A stretch of DNA of 64,000 bases from Pagrus major (GCF_040436345.1 NC_133219.1:22223458-22287457); one strand, 5' to 3'; positions 48,971 through 61,407 are shown, counted from the stretch's first letter. Numbers and translations are program-made. The notes: generated by a model from the letters alone, not told the origin.

Positions 48971-51900
48971 TTATAAATCTTCATGCACGGCTCTGCGGCT
49001 GCGTTTGTCCAGCCAGGCCTGCAGCAGAGGAAGGTTGGTGTCCATCCAGCGGATGTTATCCTCAATGGTCTCGTAGGTCTGCCGGATACACCTCAACTCT
49101 GAGCCCGTCTCCTCGGTCAGGGAGCCAAAGAAGCTTTTCACCTGAGTACAGAGTAGGTGGATTTAAAAATATCATATCATATCACAAGGATCAGTTTTAC
49201 GGAATTTCTTTAAAATTAGGAACATAATTACAATTCCAATTTCTGGAGGCAACAGGAAAACACTTACAATAGACAGACAAAAGTACTTGAGGCCCAAAAG
49301 TGTGGTCAATAATGGACACGCAGCCTTGCTTACCTCATCTAACATCTCCCTGGTAGAATACTGGCTGGTCACGCCGGTCACCATGTATGATATGGTGTGA
49401 GAGCCCAAGTCAAATCTGAAGCAAACAGTATTCAAAGTGAGCTTGGCAGGTTTTTCAAAACAGTTATGTTACTGACACTTTTTGAAGCTTAAAGGAATCC
49501 ATTTTGAGTCTCTCTTGTAAGATGACAAGCTAACAAAACACTCTTTTCAAACACTTATTTCAAATTAACTTAAGAAGGAGCCTACTTTACTAAGTGAAAC
49601 ATTTTTGGCTTTCACATAGTTGCAAAATGTTTAAAAATTAGAGTATGTATATGCTGTATTTGCATGACAGTGCTGACTGACTTCTTGATCATGGTGTGCC
49701 AGTTGGCTCGGAAGAAGTCCCAGGCCAGTTTGTAGCCATGTGGGTTCCTGCTGACAGAGACGATGACATCTGGGAGGTCCTGAGTCTTCATTATCTCACC
49801 ACTGAGGCTCTGCTCCATCATCCTGCAGACAGGAATAGAGGAAAAAGGGGAAAGCAAGAGGAAAGAGGATTGTGAAAGGGCAGAAAGAAATCGAAAGGGA
49901 GAAATCAGTGGGAGAGCACAGAAAGGAGCATAAAAAGAAAGGGTGTAATATAATGTACCCACCATTGAAGCTTGTCCTTCAGCGGGGTGACGCCCATCGC
50001 ACTTTTCATGCGGCTTTTTGCAGACATTTGGAACGACTGTCGGTACTTCTCAAACAGGAAGTCCCACCCCTCTGGTGTTCGAGCTCCAATCACAAACACA
50101 GCCATGGTGATGTCAACAGGGAGGCTGAAAACAGAGAAGGCATTCAGTTCAGTAACAACTCTCTAAAAGCTTGTAATCTCTACATTGACTACAGACAGTT
50201 ATTTGTAAAGAAGACTTGTGAACAATTATCTGTAGGAGACTGTTGGGGTGCTCTTTTAGGACTATGACCCCTGACCTTATGGTGCCATCAGAGTCCTTCC
50301 ACTTGTTAAAGAGCTGGGTGGCTTTGGCTACACAGGGAGCGTAGTTCCTGACGCAGCCGAAGAGCAGCAGGTAGCTCCTCAGCACTCGCTCTGACACTGA
50401 TCCAGAGTCAGTCCACTCCTGCCGATCAATCAGTCCCCGGAACAGATCCACAATGTAGCCCTGAGAAACACATGCAGTCTCAATCAGGGCTGGAGGTGTT
50501 GTCAATTAGACACCAGTTCCAATTTTGATTATAGATTTTATGAAGGTTTTAAAATGATAACATTAGTGATCAACTGTTAAAATAACCTTTATTATGATCA
50601 TAAAAAAGTAGAGTTTCAACTTGTTGTTTTCAGGTTCGATGCCAGAAAGGAATTTTATTTTGTATAACCAGAAGTGACAAGGAGCACTTTGCTGAAACAA
50701 CATGTGCACAGTCCGTTGGTTTTCAAGATTTTTCAGTACTTATGCAGGGAAGCATGACTCAGGAGTTCTTGATCTCTGTTAGCAATATGGAGCAGTTTTT
50801 TTCATGAGTAGGTCTCCATTTTGTTTGTCTCATGCATGCTCACTTGGGTGACTCCGTACACATTCTTCAACACTATCCATAAGATAGTTTGACTGTTTTG
50901 TGACATGACATGCATGTTGCCTTCACTAACCTTCATCTGGTTCTCTAGAGCAGCCATGTCTCTTTTCTCCATCAGTTTGTAGAGAGGTACAAGCTCTCCA
51001 AAGCCCTGCGTCACAGCCATGATCGCCGTCTCTTTGGACAGATACAGAGACAGCTCCAGAGCCGTGTCCAGCCTCACCTTCCCTACACTGCAACAAACAC
51101 ACGTCACAGGGTTCAAATCAACACTATCATTTCCTCTATTTTGCATTTGGCTGATTTAAAAACCACAGGGCAACGGATCTTTGAACAGACCTGACCAGCT
51201 GGAAGACATTCTGGATGATGCTAGCGCGGTCGTTACTGGTCAGGGCTGTGTGGTTGTGTTGCAGCAGTTTGATAATGGAGTTCCACCCCTCGCCTGCGTA
51301 GTGGACCATGTAGTAGCCACTCATGTCCACATTGAACTTCACCCAGTCCACCTCCTCCGGCAGGTACAGGACGTCTGCATGTTGGAGGAGTAAAGACAAG
51401 CTCTGACGTGAAGTAGGATCAAAATTTTCATGTATAAAATGTGGATAAAAACATATAAATATAGCAATCTAAAAGTAAGCTTCATCCCCACTCACCAGTC
51501 TTTGTCTTAAGCAGGAAGCGCTGGATGGTGCTGGAAGCACTCGTCATGTAGGTCAGGGGGATCTGCCAAAGGAATCTATCAACACACAATGATAATTAAA
51601 AGAATGATTATAAAGGACGAAACAATCAGTTATCTAATCATTCAGGATTAAACTATTAAGTGAGTGAAGATGACACCCTGGTTTTATGCAGGAAGAGACT
51701 TCTGCAGTGACTGACACTGTACACTTGTGTTTGTTGCCATGACATTCTCTATCTGACATTTTACCCTTCAGTGAGGGAGGGGTCGTCAGTCTTCAGGTAG
51801 CGCTCCTGACTGAGCTTGACCTCGCGACCTCTGACCTCCACAGTGACCAGCGGGAACCCTTCCTGCAGCGTCCACGTGTCCATGATGGCCCTGACATCCA

Positions 51901-54900
51901 GCTCATCACCAGAGTACCATTTCTGCCAACACAATAATTGATTGAACATGACAAACAGTGACAGAAAACAAGAATTTTGGGGGCTTTGTTTAACTTGGTT
52001 GCTATGGATGAAAACGTACAGAGGCTCCAGACTGGAGGTCGCGCTTGGAGCAGAACTCCTTGTGTTTCAATCGGCCTTTGTCCAGATCATCTGAGTTGCA
52101 GATCTGGTGGAAAGGGGCCCAAAATTTCAGCAGTGAATTATAACAGTGCCAACAAAGGCAGACACGTTCATCTCAAACACACCAGGTCTTGAATGATGTA
52201 TCTACAACAGTACTACAGGCCTACATGAGCAGTAAAATCAACTAATTTGTCCCCTGAAAAATGTCTGTAGGGCAACACCAGTGTTTTAAATAAGATTATT
52301 GTGTCATTGGCCATATTAACTACTGAGACAAAACTGGACAATTTGACCAGATGGTATGCTGGCCAAAAGCACTTGGTTTTAACATGCATAACTTGTTTTA
52401 AGCTCTAATGTACATTGCGGTGTATCCCTCAACCACTTAGCAATACTCACACAGACACACACAAATATACAAATCACTCACATCAGTCAGGCTCTCCCAC
52501 AGGTGGCTGTTGACAGTGTTTTGGTAGCTGTAGCGTTTGAGGTATCGGATGATGCCAATCTCAAAGGCCTCAGGAGTCAGGAAGTCTCGTAGCATATTCA
52601 GAATACATGCTCCCTGAAAAATACACAAGCGGGTTGAAAAAAACAACAACAATCCAAATACTTCTATGAGTACTTGCACCTGTATTATTATGTTTCGTTT
52701 GCCTGCACATTTAGGAATAACTCATTGACGCAAATTATGATTTAAACATACTACTTGGAACTTTTAACTGGTTTTGAAACAGTCTTAATTCAAAACTGAT
52801 CCATTTAACATCAGCGAGAAGATTATTATAGTTATTCTTAATGTCTGTCACTGGGATAAGTCATAAAATTAAAACTTTTTTTTAATGGCCAAGTGCTGAG
52901 GATCAACTGAGGAGCCTGAGGAAAGACACTGCTCTGTAGTCTAGTAGTAAGGTACAACAAACAAAGTCTACCCTTTTTCACCATCATAATCTTTCGTCCA
53001 AAGAGGCAACCAGAACCAGAATAAACAAAAAATGAATGTTTATTACATTACATGAGTCTACTTTATACCAAGAGTCCCAATATCAAAGTGTGCAAACACC
53101 ACATGGCTACTCCGCTGGCAGAATGAGCCTGACCTTGTCGTATGACACGTCGTCGAACATCTCCTGGATCTGCATGGGGTTTTCCACGTGGGTTGAGACT
53201 GGGTGAGAGGAGCTGAGGGAGTCCACTTCCATGGCCTCGAAACATTTCCCCAAGAAGAAGTCATCCTGGGAGAGAGAAAGTGTTTTTATGGGAACACATT
53301 TCTGAATTTGACTTGGAGAGGCAGATGGAGAGTATGAATAAAAAAAGAAAGAAAAAGATACACTGCAGTTTAAAAATCAGCTCTCACCACGTGCAGCTCT
53401 GGGTAGGTGATGTCCAGAGAAATAAACTCCATGAACTTGGCGAAACCCTCATTGAGCCACAGGTCGTTCCACCACTCCATCGTCACCAGGTTGCCAAACC
53501 ACTGAATGGAAGAATTTAAAATATGCATCTGTAAGTTTATTCCTGTTATACGGCATTAAAGACTCTGGATGTGACAGATCTATAACTGATGCAAATGCTG
53601 ACATTTAGCCTCAGCTTGTAGAAAGAAACCATAAAAGTGAAGCAACTATTCTTGTACAGAATGATAAATCAGTTTTTCAAAAAAATGCAAGGCCTCTACC
53701 TGGTGAGCAAGCTCATGGGCGATGACCTTGGTGATGCTCAGTTTGTCTGAAGCTGAGGACTTGTCAGGGTCAAAGAGGAGGCCTGTCTCTCTGTAGGTGG
53801 TCAGCCCCCAGTTCTCCATCGCACCTGACTGGAAGTCAGGGATAGCAGCCAGGTCTGCAGGGAAGAACAGCAAGCACATAAATACAACTAAATATAATTA
53901 TTTCATGTCACCTACTGGTCCAACTAGGTCTCCCTTCAATTCTTATGTAGCAAAACAAATCAGCTTTAAGTATATGAATTATTTCTTTATGTATTAATAT
54001 TTTCATGTCTTTAAAACATAGATTTGAAAGATGACAAGATCACGTTATCTTGTGAATCCAGCTGACTGGCAAGAGCAGGCACACAGCCTTAGCAAAGTTA
54101 AATGTTGTCTCACACCATACATAAAGACATTAAACAAGCTGTGATCCCAGATGTTTACGCAAAAGACAAACATTCACTAACCAACCACACAATTTCCACA
54201 GACGAACAGACACAAACCTGTGATCCTGTCACGGGGTGGTTATTTATGCTGATTCTTTTCTGAGTTTAGTAGAAGTATGTATATTACAACACTACTAACC
54301 CATAAACCGACTCATAAACAAACTACTGCAGCTACTGCTACTCCAGTAACATGTATTTCCACTGACCCTGTTTGGGAAGTGGGTAGGGAATATCAAAATA
54401 GTCATCGTAGAAGTCCAACAGCTTCACAGCAGCGTCTAGTGCGTAGGCTGTCTGGTCGATCTTCTCTGCTACAGCGTAGATTGAAATCTGTTGGGAAATA
54501 AGTAAAAAACACAATGAAGACAAAAGCTGTGTCCTCAAAATACAATATACAAGACTATAAGACAGGTAAACACAAATTAAGAAAGAGAGCTCAATGACGG
54601 CATGGTCAGTTGTCCTCCTCACCTTGACACCATGCTGGGTGGTCCTGCTCACAGACAGGAAGTCAGACACGATGTAGGCCACCAGGTAAGTGCTCATCCT
54701 AACAGTGGTGTCGAAGTGATCCTCAAGCAAACCGCCTGGCAACTCGACAGTTTTTAACTTAGAAACACAAGTGACAGAAATGGAGAAAAGAAAAAAAGAG
54801 GTCAATTAAACACAGAGTACAGTGAATTAGGACCTCTTAAAAAATGTTATTGCTTCTTAAGTTGAAGGCAGAACTCAATTTGTTATAAATCCTTATGTAC

Positions 54901-56003
54901 CTTAAACAAAGTACACTGATATCGCTGCATGAATGTGTACCTTAGGCATGTTGGATATGGAAATGTGGCGCGGCTCTCGTATAATCTGTATGGTGAAGTT
55001 GGCTTTGAAGGCCGGCTCGTCAAAACAGGGGAAGGCTGCACGAGCAAAGGTGGCTTCAAACTGCGTGGAGGCCAGAACCCTAAAAAAGTAAAAAAAAATA
55101 TAGTGGAATAAATGTTTTCTTATGTTTAACATAACATGGTCTAAGAAGACACCAAGGATAATTAAAGCGGCTGTATGTAGCAAACTTAAAAATCTATTTA
55201 TCATTGCAAATTTGTTGTACAAATACTATAAACAACATTACTGATGGCCTCTCTCTCATGCATGTGGTGCAAAGGCTAGTGTTGTCTCTACAGACAGTTA
55301 AAACTACATTTCCCATCAACCCTGGTGCTTCCACCTGCATATATGTCTGGACAATCAGCATTATCACAGGAGCTGTATCCTGTAATACATCCAACTAAAG
55401 TAGTTTAAAGAAAAGAAAGCCAGTCTTAGCAGTTGTGGGCTTGAATTATTGCGTTTATCTCACATCGAGCTCCTTTAAAAGAAACAGAAAATTAGGTAAT
55501 TCGTGCTCTTACCGGACTTCTCCATTCTTGGTGCGGTAGCTGCTCTTGTAGAAACCGTGGAAGCTGTCGGACAAGTTGGCAGCAAACTCCAGGTGAACTT
55601 CATACCTCCTACCTTTGGTCAGCACCGAGTCCGACAGCAGGGCGAGCTGATGGAACTGAGGGTACTCCAGAACCTTGAGGGGCCTCACACCTTCAGGTGC
55701 GAGGAGCAGCACGTTGGACACCTGCATCTGCTTGGCATGGAGAACTACGGTGCTGGTGTCTTCCAGCACGTCCAGCTGGATGCGAGCAACGCCAGTGAAG
55801 TCGAGGGTGGTCAGGTTGGGGTGGATGGTCAGGTCGTAGTGGAGGGGGAAGACGGTTTTGGGGAGTCTCATGCGGTCCCAGGGAAATGGCTGGCCGTTGG
55901 TGGCTATGGGGACATCCTTGGTTTGGCCTTGGTTTGGCAGCTGCGCCCCTGATGAGGAAGAAAAGAGGACGAAGAGCAGGAGCAGGAGAGGAGCCACGAA
56001 CAT
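48971..56003 (-). CDS. erap1: Endoplasmic reticulum aminopeptidase 1 (M1 zinc peptidase)
   Basis: ERAP1 trims N-termini of peptides in the ER lumen before MHC class I loading. The 18 coding exons sum to about 942 residues (human 941). Transcript order: 56,003-55,513 (ATG, hydrophobic signal/anchor [27 protein letters not shown]), 55,079-54,941, 54,757-54,623, 54,487-54,367, 53,854-53,700, 53,501-53,388, 53,265-53,134, 52,613-52,482, 52,103-52,020, 51,922-51,765, 51,575-51,496, 51,374-51,191, 51,087-50,931, 50,460-50,276, 50,124-49,963, 49,823-49,682, 49,418-49,335, 49,143-48,971. The exopeptidase motif GAMENWG and the zinc site HELAHQ..NEGFA, split by the 53,700/53,501 intron, are intact. The C-terminal helical domain matches ERAP1 closely ([21 protein letters not shown]-like, NIRWMD). 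The absence of an LNPEP-type long cytoplasmic tail favours ERAP1 over LNPEP; separation from ERAP2 is less certain because fish paralogues differ. Confidence 0.95.
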
Positions 56004-56485
56004 GGTGACAACGAAGGCAGGAAATCCTGTCACCTGTAACACAAACACCATACAAGTAGATTGTTATGATCAGATATACTGTAACTTTATTGTGCATCTT
56101 CTTATTTCCTGAAGGACCTGAGGACACACATACGTCTTTAGAATAAGAACACTTTCAAAATAAATGCATTCAGTGTAGGTGACACTAATATGCTCCTAAT
56201 ATCTGTCTCATTTGTCTTCTAAAAACTCAGTGGTAGATGAATAGCTAATCAAACTACCTCCACGCAAACACACAGTGAATAAGACAATGACAAAGCTAAA
56301 ACACGACAGGTGAGCTGGAAGTGCGACACTTCCGATTTCACACACATTTCCATTCATTTACAGACACGAATCCACATCGACAAATACTATTATTTCGCCC
56401 AAACCGAGGCTGTTATTTCTTCAGTTACCCTCCACTCTCAACATCAGTCAGTTCGTGCGCTATGTGTTAGAAATATTCAACTTAC

Positions 56486-56600
56486 TGTGTCGTCTTCTGC
56501 ACGCAGTGTAGTTCTAATACTTCCAAGAGCGAAAGTGAAAGAGATGAAGGAGGAGGAGGTGCATGCTGGGAGAAAGAAAGAGGAAACGGCGCTGAGGTCG
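56486..56600 (-). promoter_or_regulatory. erap1: ERAP1 untranslated first exon and promoter with an ISRE
   Basis: A good minus-strand donor at 56,485 ends a non-coding exon upstream of the coding exon that begins at 56,033. At 56,531-56,540 the plus strand reads GAAAGTGAAA, so the gene strand reads TTTCACTTTC. This is a perfect match to the interferon-stimulated response element core TTTCNNTTTC. Purine-rich AGGAGGAGG sequence follows. Mammalian ERAP1 is interferon-inducible, so the position fits. The exact start site is not known. Confidence 0.6.
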
Positions 56601-56619
56601 TGTTATATGTCAGGTATTA

Positions 56620-58780
56620 TTATTACCGCCAATACGTCCTGAAGCTGCGGTGACACGACTGTGAGTTAGAGATAAGACGCTTTTTGTTTTCAGGACATAT
56701 TTTCAAGTCTGCGACTTGTACAGGAAATACGAGTTATAAAGAGTTAGAGAGGAATTTGTGCTGCAAAGTCACAACTGCACGACTCCAGGGTTTTTATATC
56801 AAGAGCACCAGGGTATTAAAGTAGGAAATAGAAGGAAACATCCACTGTGAACAGGAAGTTCCGTCTTGGCTCGCACTGTAATGGTATATCTCACCACCAG
56901 AGGGCGCCATTGTTTTGATTAACGACCATTTATGGGTCATGTAGTCTTCTGTCTGATAGTCTTCTCTCATACTGTGTTGTCAAAAGTACCCAGAAGTCAC
57001 ACTTGAGTGAAAGTAAAGATATTATGTTAACCCTCATGCAACTGTTAAATACGTCTTTTTAACTTTCAGTTTTAGATCATTTTGGCTGTATTAATGCGTA
57101 TTGCATACATGCCTTTTCTTCTAAATTTCAACCTCAGCTCATACAATATGTCTATAATACACTATGTATAGCCTATTATGTGCCATTAAAACTTTTTTTC
57201 TTTCATCCCACTGTCATTACAGCATACAATAATGCATCCCATGTTTTCAGGCTCTCATTCTGTGGTCCTGGATGTGTTCTTGTAATTTTTACTATTTTTC
57301 ACTAGATATGGCAATTTACCTGTATTTTGGCCCACATGTCAAACACATGCTGTTTCCCTTGTGTGCTTTAGAGGGCTTTGCCTCATAATTAAACAAAACC
57401 CTCATGCAACTGATAAAGACCACGTTTCGTTCCAAAAAATGTTCCATGTCAAAAACTGCAATAAAATACTATATCTTATGTACATGGAAAACAACTTTTT
57501 TGTGTGTTTTTTTTATTTTAAAAAACAGTGGCATCATGTAAACAAAGGGTTGATATCCTGAAAATGAATGAATAGTTGGTAGTAATTATTAATGTAACCT
57601 GGTGAAAGTTGAAAATTATATTAATATTGAGTATTTTTATGTAAGTTTTTGACATGGGACATTTTTTGCACTAAATGTGGTCTGAGTATTTTTTTTTTTC
57701 ATCAGTTACCTGAGGGATTAAAGGTAAAAAGCATCTTAAGTACTGAACCTGTGACCATAAAACTACGATAATGTCAGGTATATTCAACTTTGACAGCCCT
57801 AGTTTCTGTATATTTGTATATAAATAAGTGTGTATTTGATGTATTTGAGATGTTGCATTGGTAGCTAGTTTTTTTAATGGCTAATAGCACATTGTCAATT
57901 TGCAAACTACCCTGTTTCGTGACATTGCTCATTTTGACTAGCACCATCAACCTGTAGGACAACGTTTGTAGGGCACTGATGTGTAGAAGCTCGCTAGCTG
58001 CTAGTCTGACCATCTGGGCTGTGAACATTAGCTTCGGTGGAACAAATAGGCTATGCCCCACCGAAATTGTCACCGGTTAGAATGTAAATGGGCCTTTGAA
58101 TTTACAGTCACATCAAATGTATTAGCAGTGTGAATGGTAAAGAGTTTAGTATTTTTGGAGAGGATTGTAGTGTGAGGCTCTTTGCCTGCTTTGACAGTAA
58201 TTATTATAGGATAGCATTTTAGGGCACTCAGCACTCTTCCAGTTTCCAAGAGCAGAGTGTAGTCAGTGGAGGGACAGACACAGAGAAATCTGACTGTGTT
58301 GAGGATGGGAGCAACAATGGGGCAACAAATGATTGTAATGTGTAATTACAAGGTGAAAATATTGTCATCAACACTGTTTAATTGACACAAATTACGCAAT
58401 CGGTGAATTAAAAAATCTAGATTGTTAATATATTAGATCTACATCAATGGAACATACAGTTGGGCAATGCAGTAGGACATCCAGCCATTGTTTGGCATGC
58501 TGCATTTGGCATACTATTTATTGACACGTACTAAATCTTATTCAGACATACTAAATACTGTTTAGAGATCTTGTTTTATTATGTTCAGGGGATTTAAGTG
58601 CACAGTATGTGTTAGGTTGTTATTCTTGTGTCGAGCTATAAACTGCTCCTCTGAACCCAGACTCTGGTCCTAGCTATCTGTAAACATCTACAGTGCTACA
58701 TTGAGGTTAGACTTTTAAAAGGATGAATGTGACAGAATATAATATATATCTAATTAACATTTTTTATTTGCGAATTGAAT
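56620..58780. other. Intergenic region upstream of ERAP1
   Basis: No supported gene on either strand. A remnant like the repeat at 45.4 kb occurs near 56,985-57,020 (AAAAGTACCC..CTTGAGTGAAAGTAAAG). The words CCCTCATGCAACTG recur at about 57,031 and 57,400, hinting at another old repeat. The rest is AT-rich. Confidence 0.5.
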
Positions 58781-59045
58781 TTATTGTGGGAACCTGAGCA
58801 CCAGGGGAAAACCCACACAGACATACTTGACTTGACTTGACTTGACTTGACCTGACTTGACCTGAGACCAGATGACTTGATTCGACTCAAGTCATTTGGT
58901 CCGAGTCTCAAGTCACTTTTTCTTGGGCAAGTCAAGTCAAGTCAAGTCAAGTTGAGACAGTGGACAGCAATTTAGTGTTTTTTTAAATGAAATATTTATT
59001 TCATTGTGGGAAGAAACCTGAGCACCAGGAGAAAACCCTTCTGTG
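58781..59045. repeat. Inverted repeat of TTGAC/GTCAA pentamers inside a direct repeat
   Basis: ACTTG/TTGAC pentamers at 58,826-58,864 are matched by CAAGT pentamers at 58,907-58,953, forming a potential long hairpin with an ACTCAAGTCA core. The hairpin is bracketed by two copies of ATTGTGGGAA..CCTGAGCACCAGG..GAAAACCC at 58,781-58,815 and 59,002-59,038. The layout suggests a mobile or fold-back element inserted into, or carrying, a common fish repeat. Confidence 0.7.
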
Positions 59046-59113
59046 TGAGGCTGATTGCTGAGCCACTGTCAAGTAAATGGGGGGGACGATGGAATGGTGG
59101 AAATCGGAAAGGA

Positions 59114-60241
59114 TTAGGAGACGGGCTGGGGTTCAGAGAGAGATGGAGGCAGGTGGGAAGAGGGGGGTGAGGATGAGGTCGAGGGGGAGAGGGTGGAGCG
59201 AGGATGGAGGAATGAAGGCAAAGTCATCCGAGGACGGGAGGAGGGAGATTTTCTTTTCATTTCTTTTTTCTCCTCCTTTGCTCTCTTTTGGAGCTCTGCC
59301 TTCATCTGTTTTTCTTTCTTTTTCATCTCCTTTTCCTGATGCTTTTCCAGCTTTTGTTTAGCTTTCAGGTCCTCTTTCTCGTCTTCTTGTTTCCTTTTCA
59401 GGTCTCCCATCTCTTGTTTTTGTTTCATTTTCATCCCTTTTTTTTCTTTCTTCCTGATCTTCTTATCTGTTTTACCTTCCTTTTGCTCCTCGTTTGTTTC
59501 CTCTACCTCTTGGTTTGTTTCCTCCACCTGTTCTACTCTCGTCTTCCAGCTCTGTTCTTTGTCCTCCAGCTCGCTGAAATTCTCCTGCAGAGCTTTATAT
59601 TTTGTCTGCCAAGCCTGTTCGCTCTGGAGAAATTCAGCTTTGTTGTTTGTCAGCTGGTTTGTGGTCTCTGTGAGCTTGTGAGTGAGACCCACGTTCTCCT
59701 TCCCGAGATCCAGGATTACATCGTCCTTCTTTTGGAGCTCCTGCTCCAACTGCTTCACCTTCTTCTGCAGGTCGATCTGGAGCAGAACGCTCTTCTGGTT
59801 GTCGAGATTCAGCTGGAGCATCTGATCGTTTTGCTCAGACAGCTTTTGTTTTTCTGCCTCCAGTCTTGCTGCCATGTCTTCCTTCTCCTGATTGCTCCGG
59901 TGCTGGAGGCTATCCACCTGCGCCATCTGGAATTGGAGATCGGTCTTCAGGTTTGAGATCTGGGCCTCATGAGATGCGATGGTCTCGTGCTTGTTTTTGT
60001 ACTCGACCTTGAACGCTTTCTCCCTGAGCTCCATAATACCTTCAAGTCTGTTGAGCTGATACTTGAGGTTGTGGATCTTGAAGCCCATAGCCTTTTTCTC
60101 CATTGCCCAGCGTTTAGCTGGATTCTCTATGAAGTCAAAGGGACCCTCGTTCTGGTGAGATACTGGGCGGCCCTGAGGACTGGCGTGAACCACTTGCTCC
60201 ATGTTTCTTGGGCCGTTTCTCGGGTTGTTCTGTCGAGACAT
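59114..60241 (-). CDS. Intronless coiled-coil protein, 375 residues
   Basis: A single open frame starts at an ATG with A at -3 (GAAATGTCT) and ends at 59,114. Residues 1-45 are Asn/Gln/Pro-rich (MSRQNNPRNGPRN). About 55-330 is a near-continuous coiled coil of heptads, rich in Lys, Glu and Gln. Residues 235-335 form a charged single-helix-like block (KKIRKKEKKGMKMKQ and similar), and the last 40 are Ser/Pro-rich. There is no cysteine and no membrane segment. An AATAAA lies about 115 nt after the stop (58,995-59,000 as TTTATT). The lack of introns, unlike its neighbours, suggests retroposition or a lineage-specific gene. The conserved-looking segment NPAKRWAMEKKAMGFKIHNL is the best handle for a search. 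I do not recognise the family. Confidence 0.7.
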   Translation of the reverse strand: MSRQNNPRNGPRNMEQVVHASPQGRPVSHQNEGPFDFIENPAKRWAMEKKAMGFKIHNLKYQLNRLEGIMELREKAFKVEYKNKHETIASHEAQISNLKTDLQFQMAQVDSLQHRSNQEKEDMAARLEAEKQKLSEQNDQMLQLNLDNQKSVLLQIDLQKKVKQLEQELQKKDDVILDLGKENVGLTHKLTETTNQLTNNKAEFLQSEQAWQTKYKALQENFSELEDKEQSWKTRVEQVEETNQEVEETNEEQKEGKTDKKIRKKEKKGMKMKQKQEMGDLKRKQEDEKEDLKAKQKLEKHQEKEMKKKEKQMKAELQKRAKEEKKEMKRKSPSSRPRMTLPSFLHPRSTLSPSTSSSPPSSHLPPSLSEPQPVS

Positions 60242-60419
60242 TTCAGTTCGTGGTAAACAAAGTTGAAATGGCCTCGAAGTGTTCAGTGAAGCAAAGTTGT
60301 AGCTATCTGCCGTAGACTGTGGTCTATAGAAGATTGTCTGGTTGATCCTACTCCAATGTGGTCACGTGCGTGAAGGTTTGAATATTAGACCTGCCTTTTA
60401 AACTCTAGCAGAGTTCTAA

Positions 60420-60521
60420 AGGTTGGTTCCATTCAGTGGCTTTAATCTGTTGTCTTTCATCTTCGATCCTTTACTAGATCAAAGCCACAGAATGGAACCA
60501 CCATTCAAACTGTTTGAATGA
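60420..60521. repeat. Two nested palindromes upstream of the coiled-coil gene
   Basis: GGTTCCATTCAGTGGCTTT at about 60,424 is followed by its inverted copy AAAGCCACAGAATGGAACC at about 60,480 (one mismatch, loop of about 38 bp). A perfect odd palindrome CATTCAAACTGTTTGAATG follows at about 60,503-60,521. They lie about 180-280 bp upstream of the coiled-coil ATG and could be a small inverted-repeat element or a protein-binding site. Confidence 0.7.
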
Positions 60522-61102
60522 GGTTTGAATGATGCCACCATGCTTTTAATCAGTAAGTATTAATAATATAATTATATAATATATCAGTCAGTGGGGCCAT
60601 ACCATACTTTAAATGAATGAAAACACCTGTGCATGTGAACCACATCTGTGCAGGCCCCTATAAGGTTGTCACCATGGACTTATAAGTCTTTGGACATGCT
60701 CAAAGGGAAAGCATGTGGTGCCACCTTGTGGTCATAAGCTGTAACTTCATATAATTGCTATAACATCATATGAGACCAGCTATGGAAGCTATGATTTTTC
60801 AAAATAAAACTGTGTTGCAATCAATATTACTAATAAAATGCAGTATATAACAAAGTCAGACCACAACAACACTTCATTTGTACTGATATTTAATATCTAG
60901 ACATGGGGCAACAGCCATTTTTACAGCACAATTTGCATAATTTATCAATACCTCCTGTGTACAATCACAAAACCATGACAGTAGATTTTTTTTATCTGTT
61001 TACTTACAAGTGAAAAACCAGACAGGTTTTACAAGCGTAATCTTTGTACAGTCAGCATACGTCATCAATAATTTGAATAGGTTTTCTTTTTTCTTTTTCA
61101 GT

Positions 61103-61407
61103 TATGCATTGTGTTGTAAACCAAAAAAGGAGACTGTGCTAGCATATAGAAAGAATGTCTGGGATCCGACTATGCAGGATGATGTGCCTATAAAGTGTGT
61201 GAATGTGCAGGTTCACGTCAAATGGGAGAAACTCAGAGAAGCTGTTGGGGAGCCGGACAGGAAGCCGCCAGCCCTGCCTTATATCAAAGACTGCAGTAAG
61301 TGTCCTGAGTCATCTTCTCAGACCTTAATGTAGTCATGATGTTATATTAAAATGCTTCCTGCTCTCCCTCAGTGAACAGTGGGACTTGTCTGCTGTGTTC
61401 CCCGTGA
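61103..61407 (+). pseudogene. Two spliceable exons of an unidentified gene or gene remnant
   Basis: Exon A (61,103-61,295) has a strong pyrimidine tract and AG before it and GTAAG after it. It reads LCCKPKKETVLAYRKNVWDP.. and continues through VHVKWEKLREAV and PPALPYIKDC. Exon B starts at 61,373 after CTCTCCCTCAG; with phase 1 it continues as MNSGTCLLCSP and stops at 61,407. The protein-like composition and matching phases argue for real exons. No upstream partner exon or start is evident between 60,242 and 61,100, so it may be a truncated copy or its 5' exons may be tiny. I do not recognise the protein. Confidence 0.45.

Noticed and set aside
55503-55952. 149-residue plus-strand open frame opposite ERAP1 coding exon 1
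   Set aside because: It is an antisense shadow of a well-supported conserved exon.
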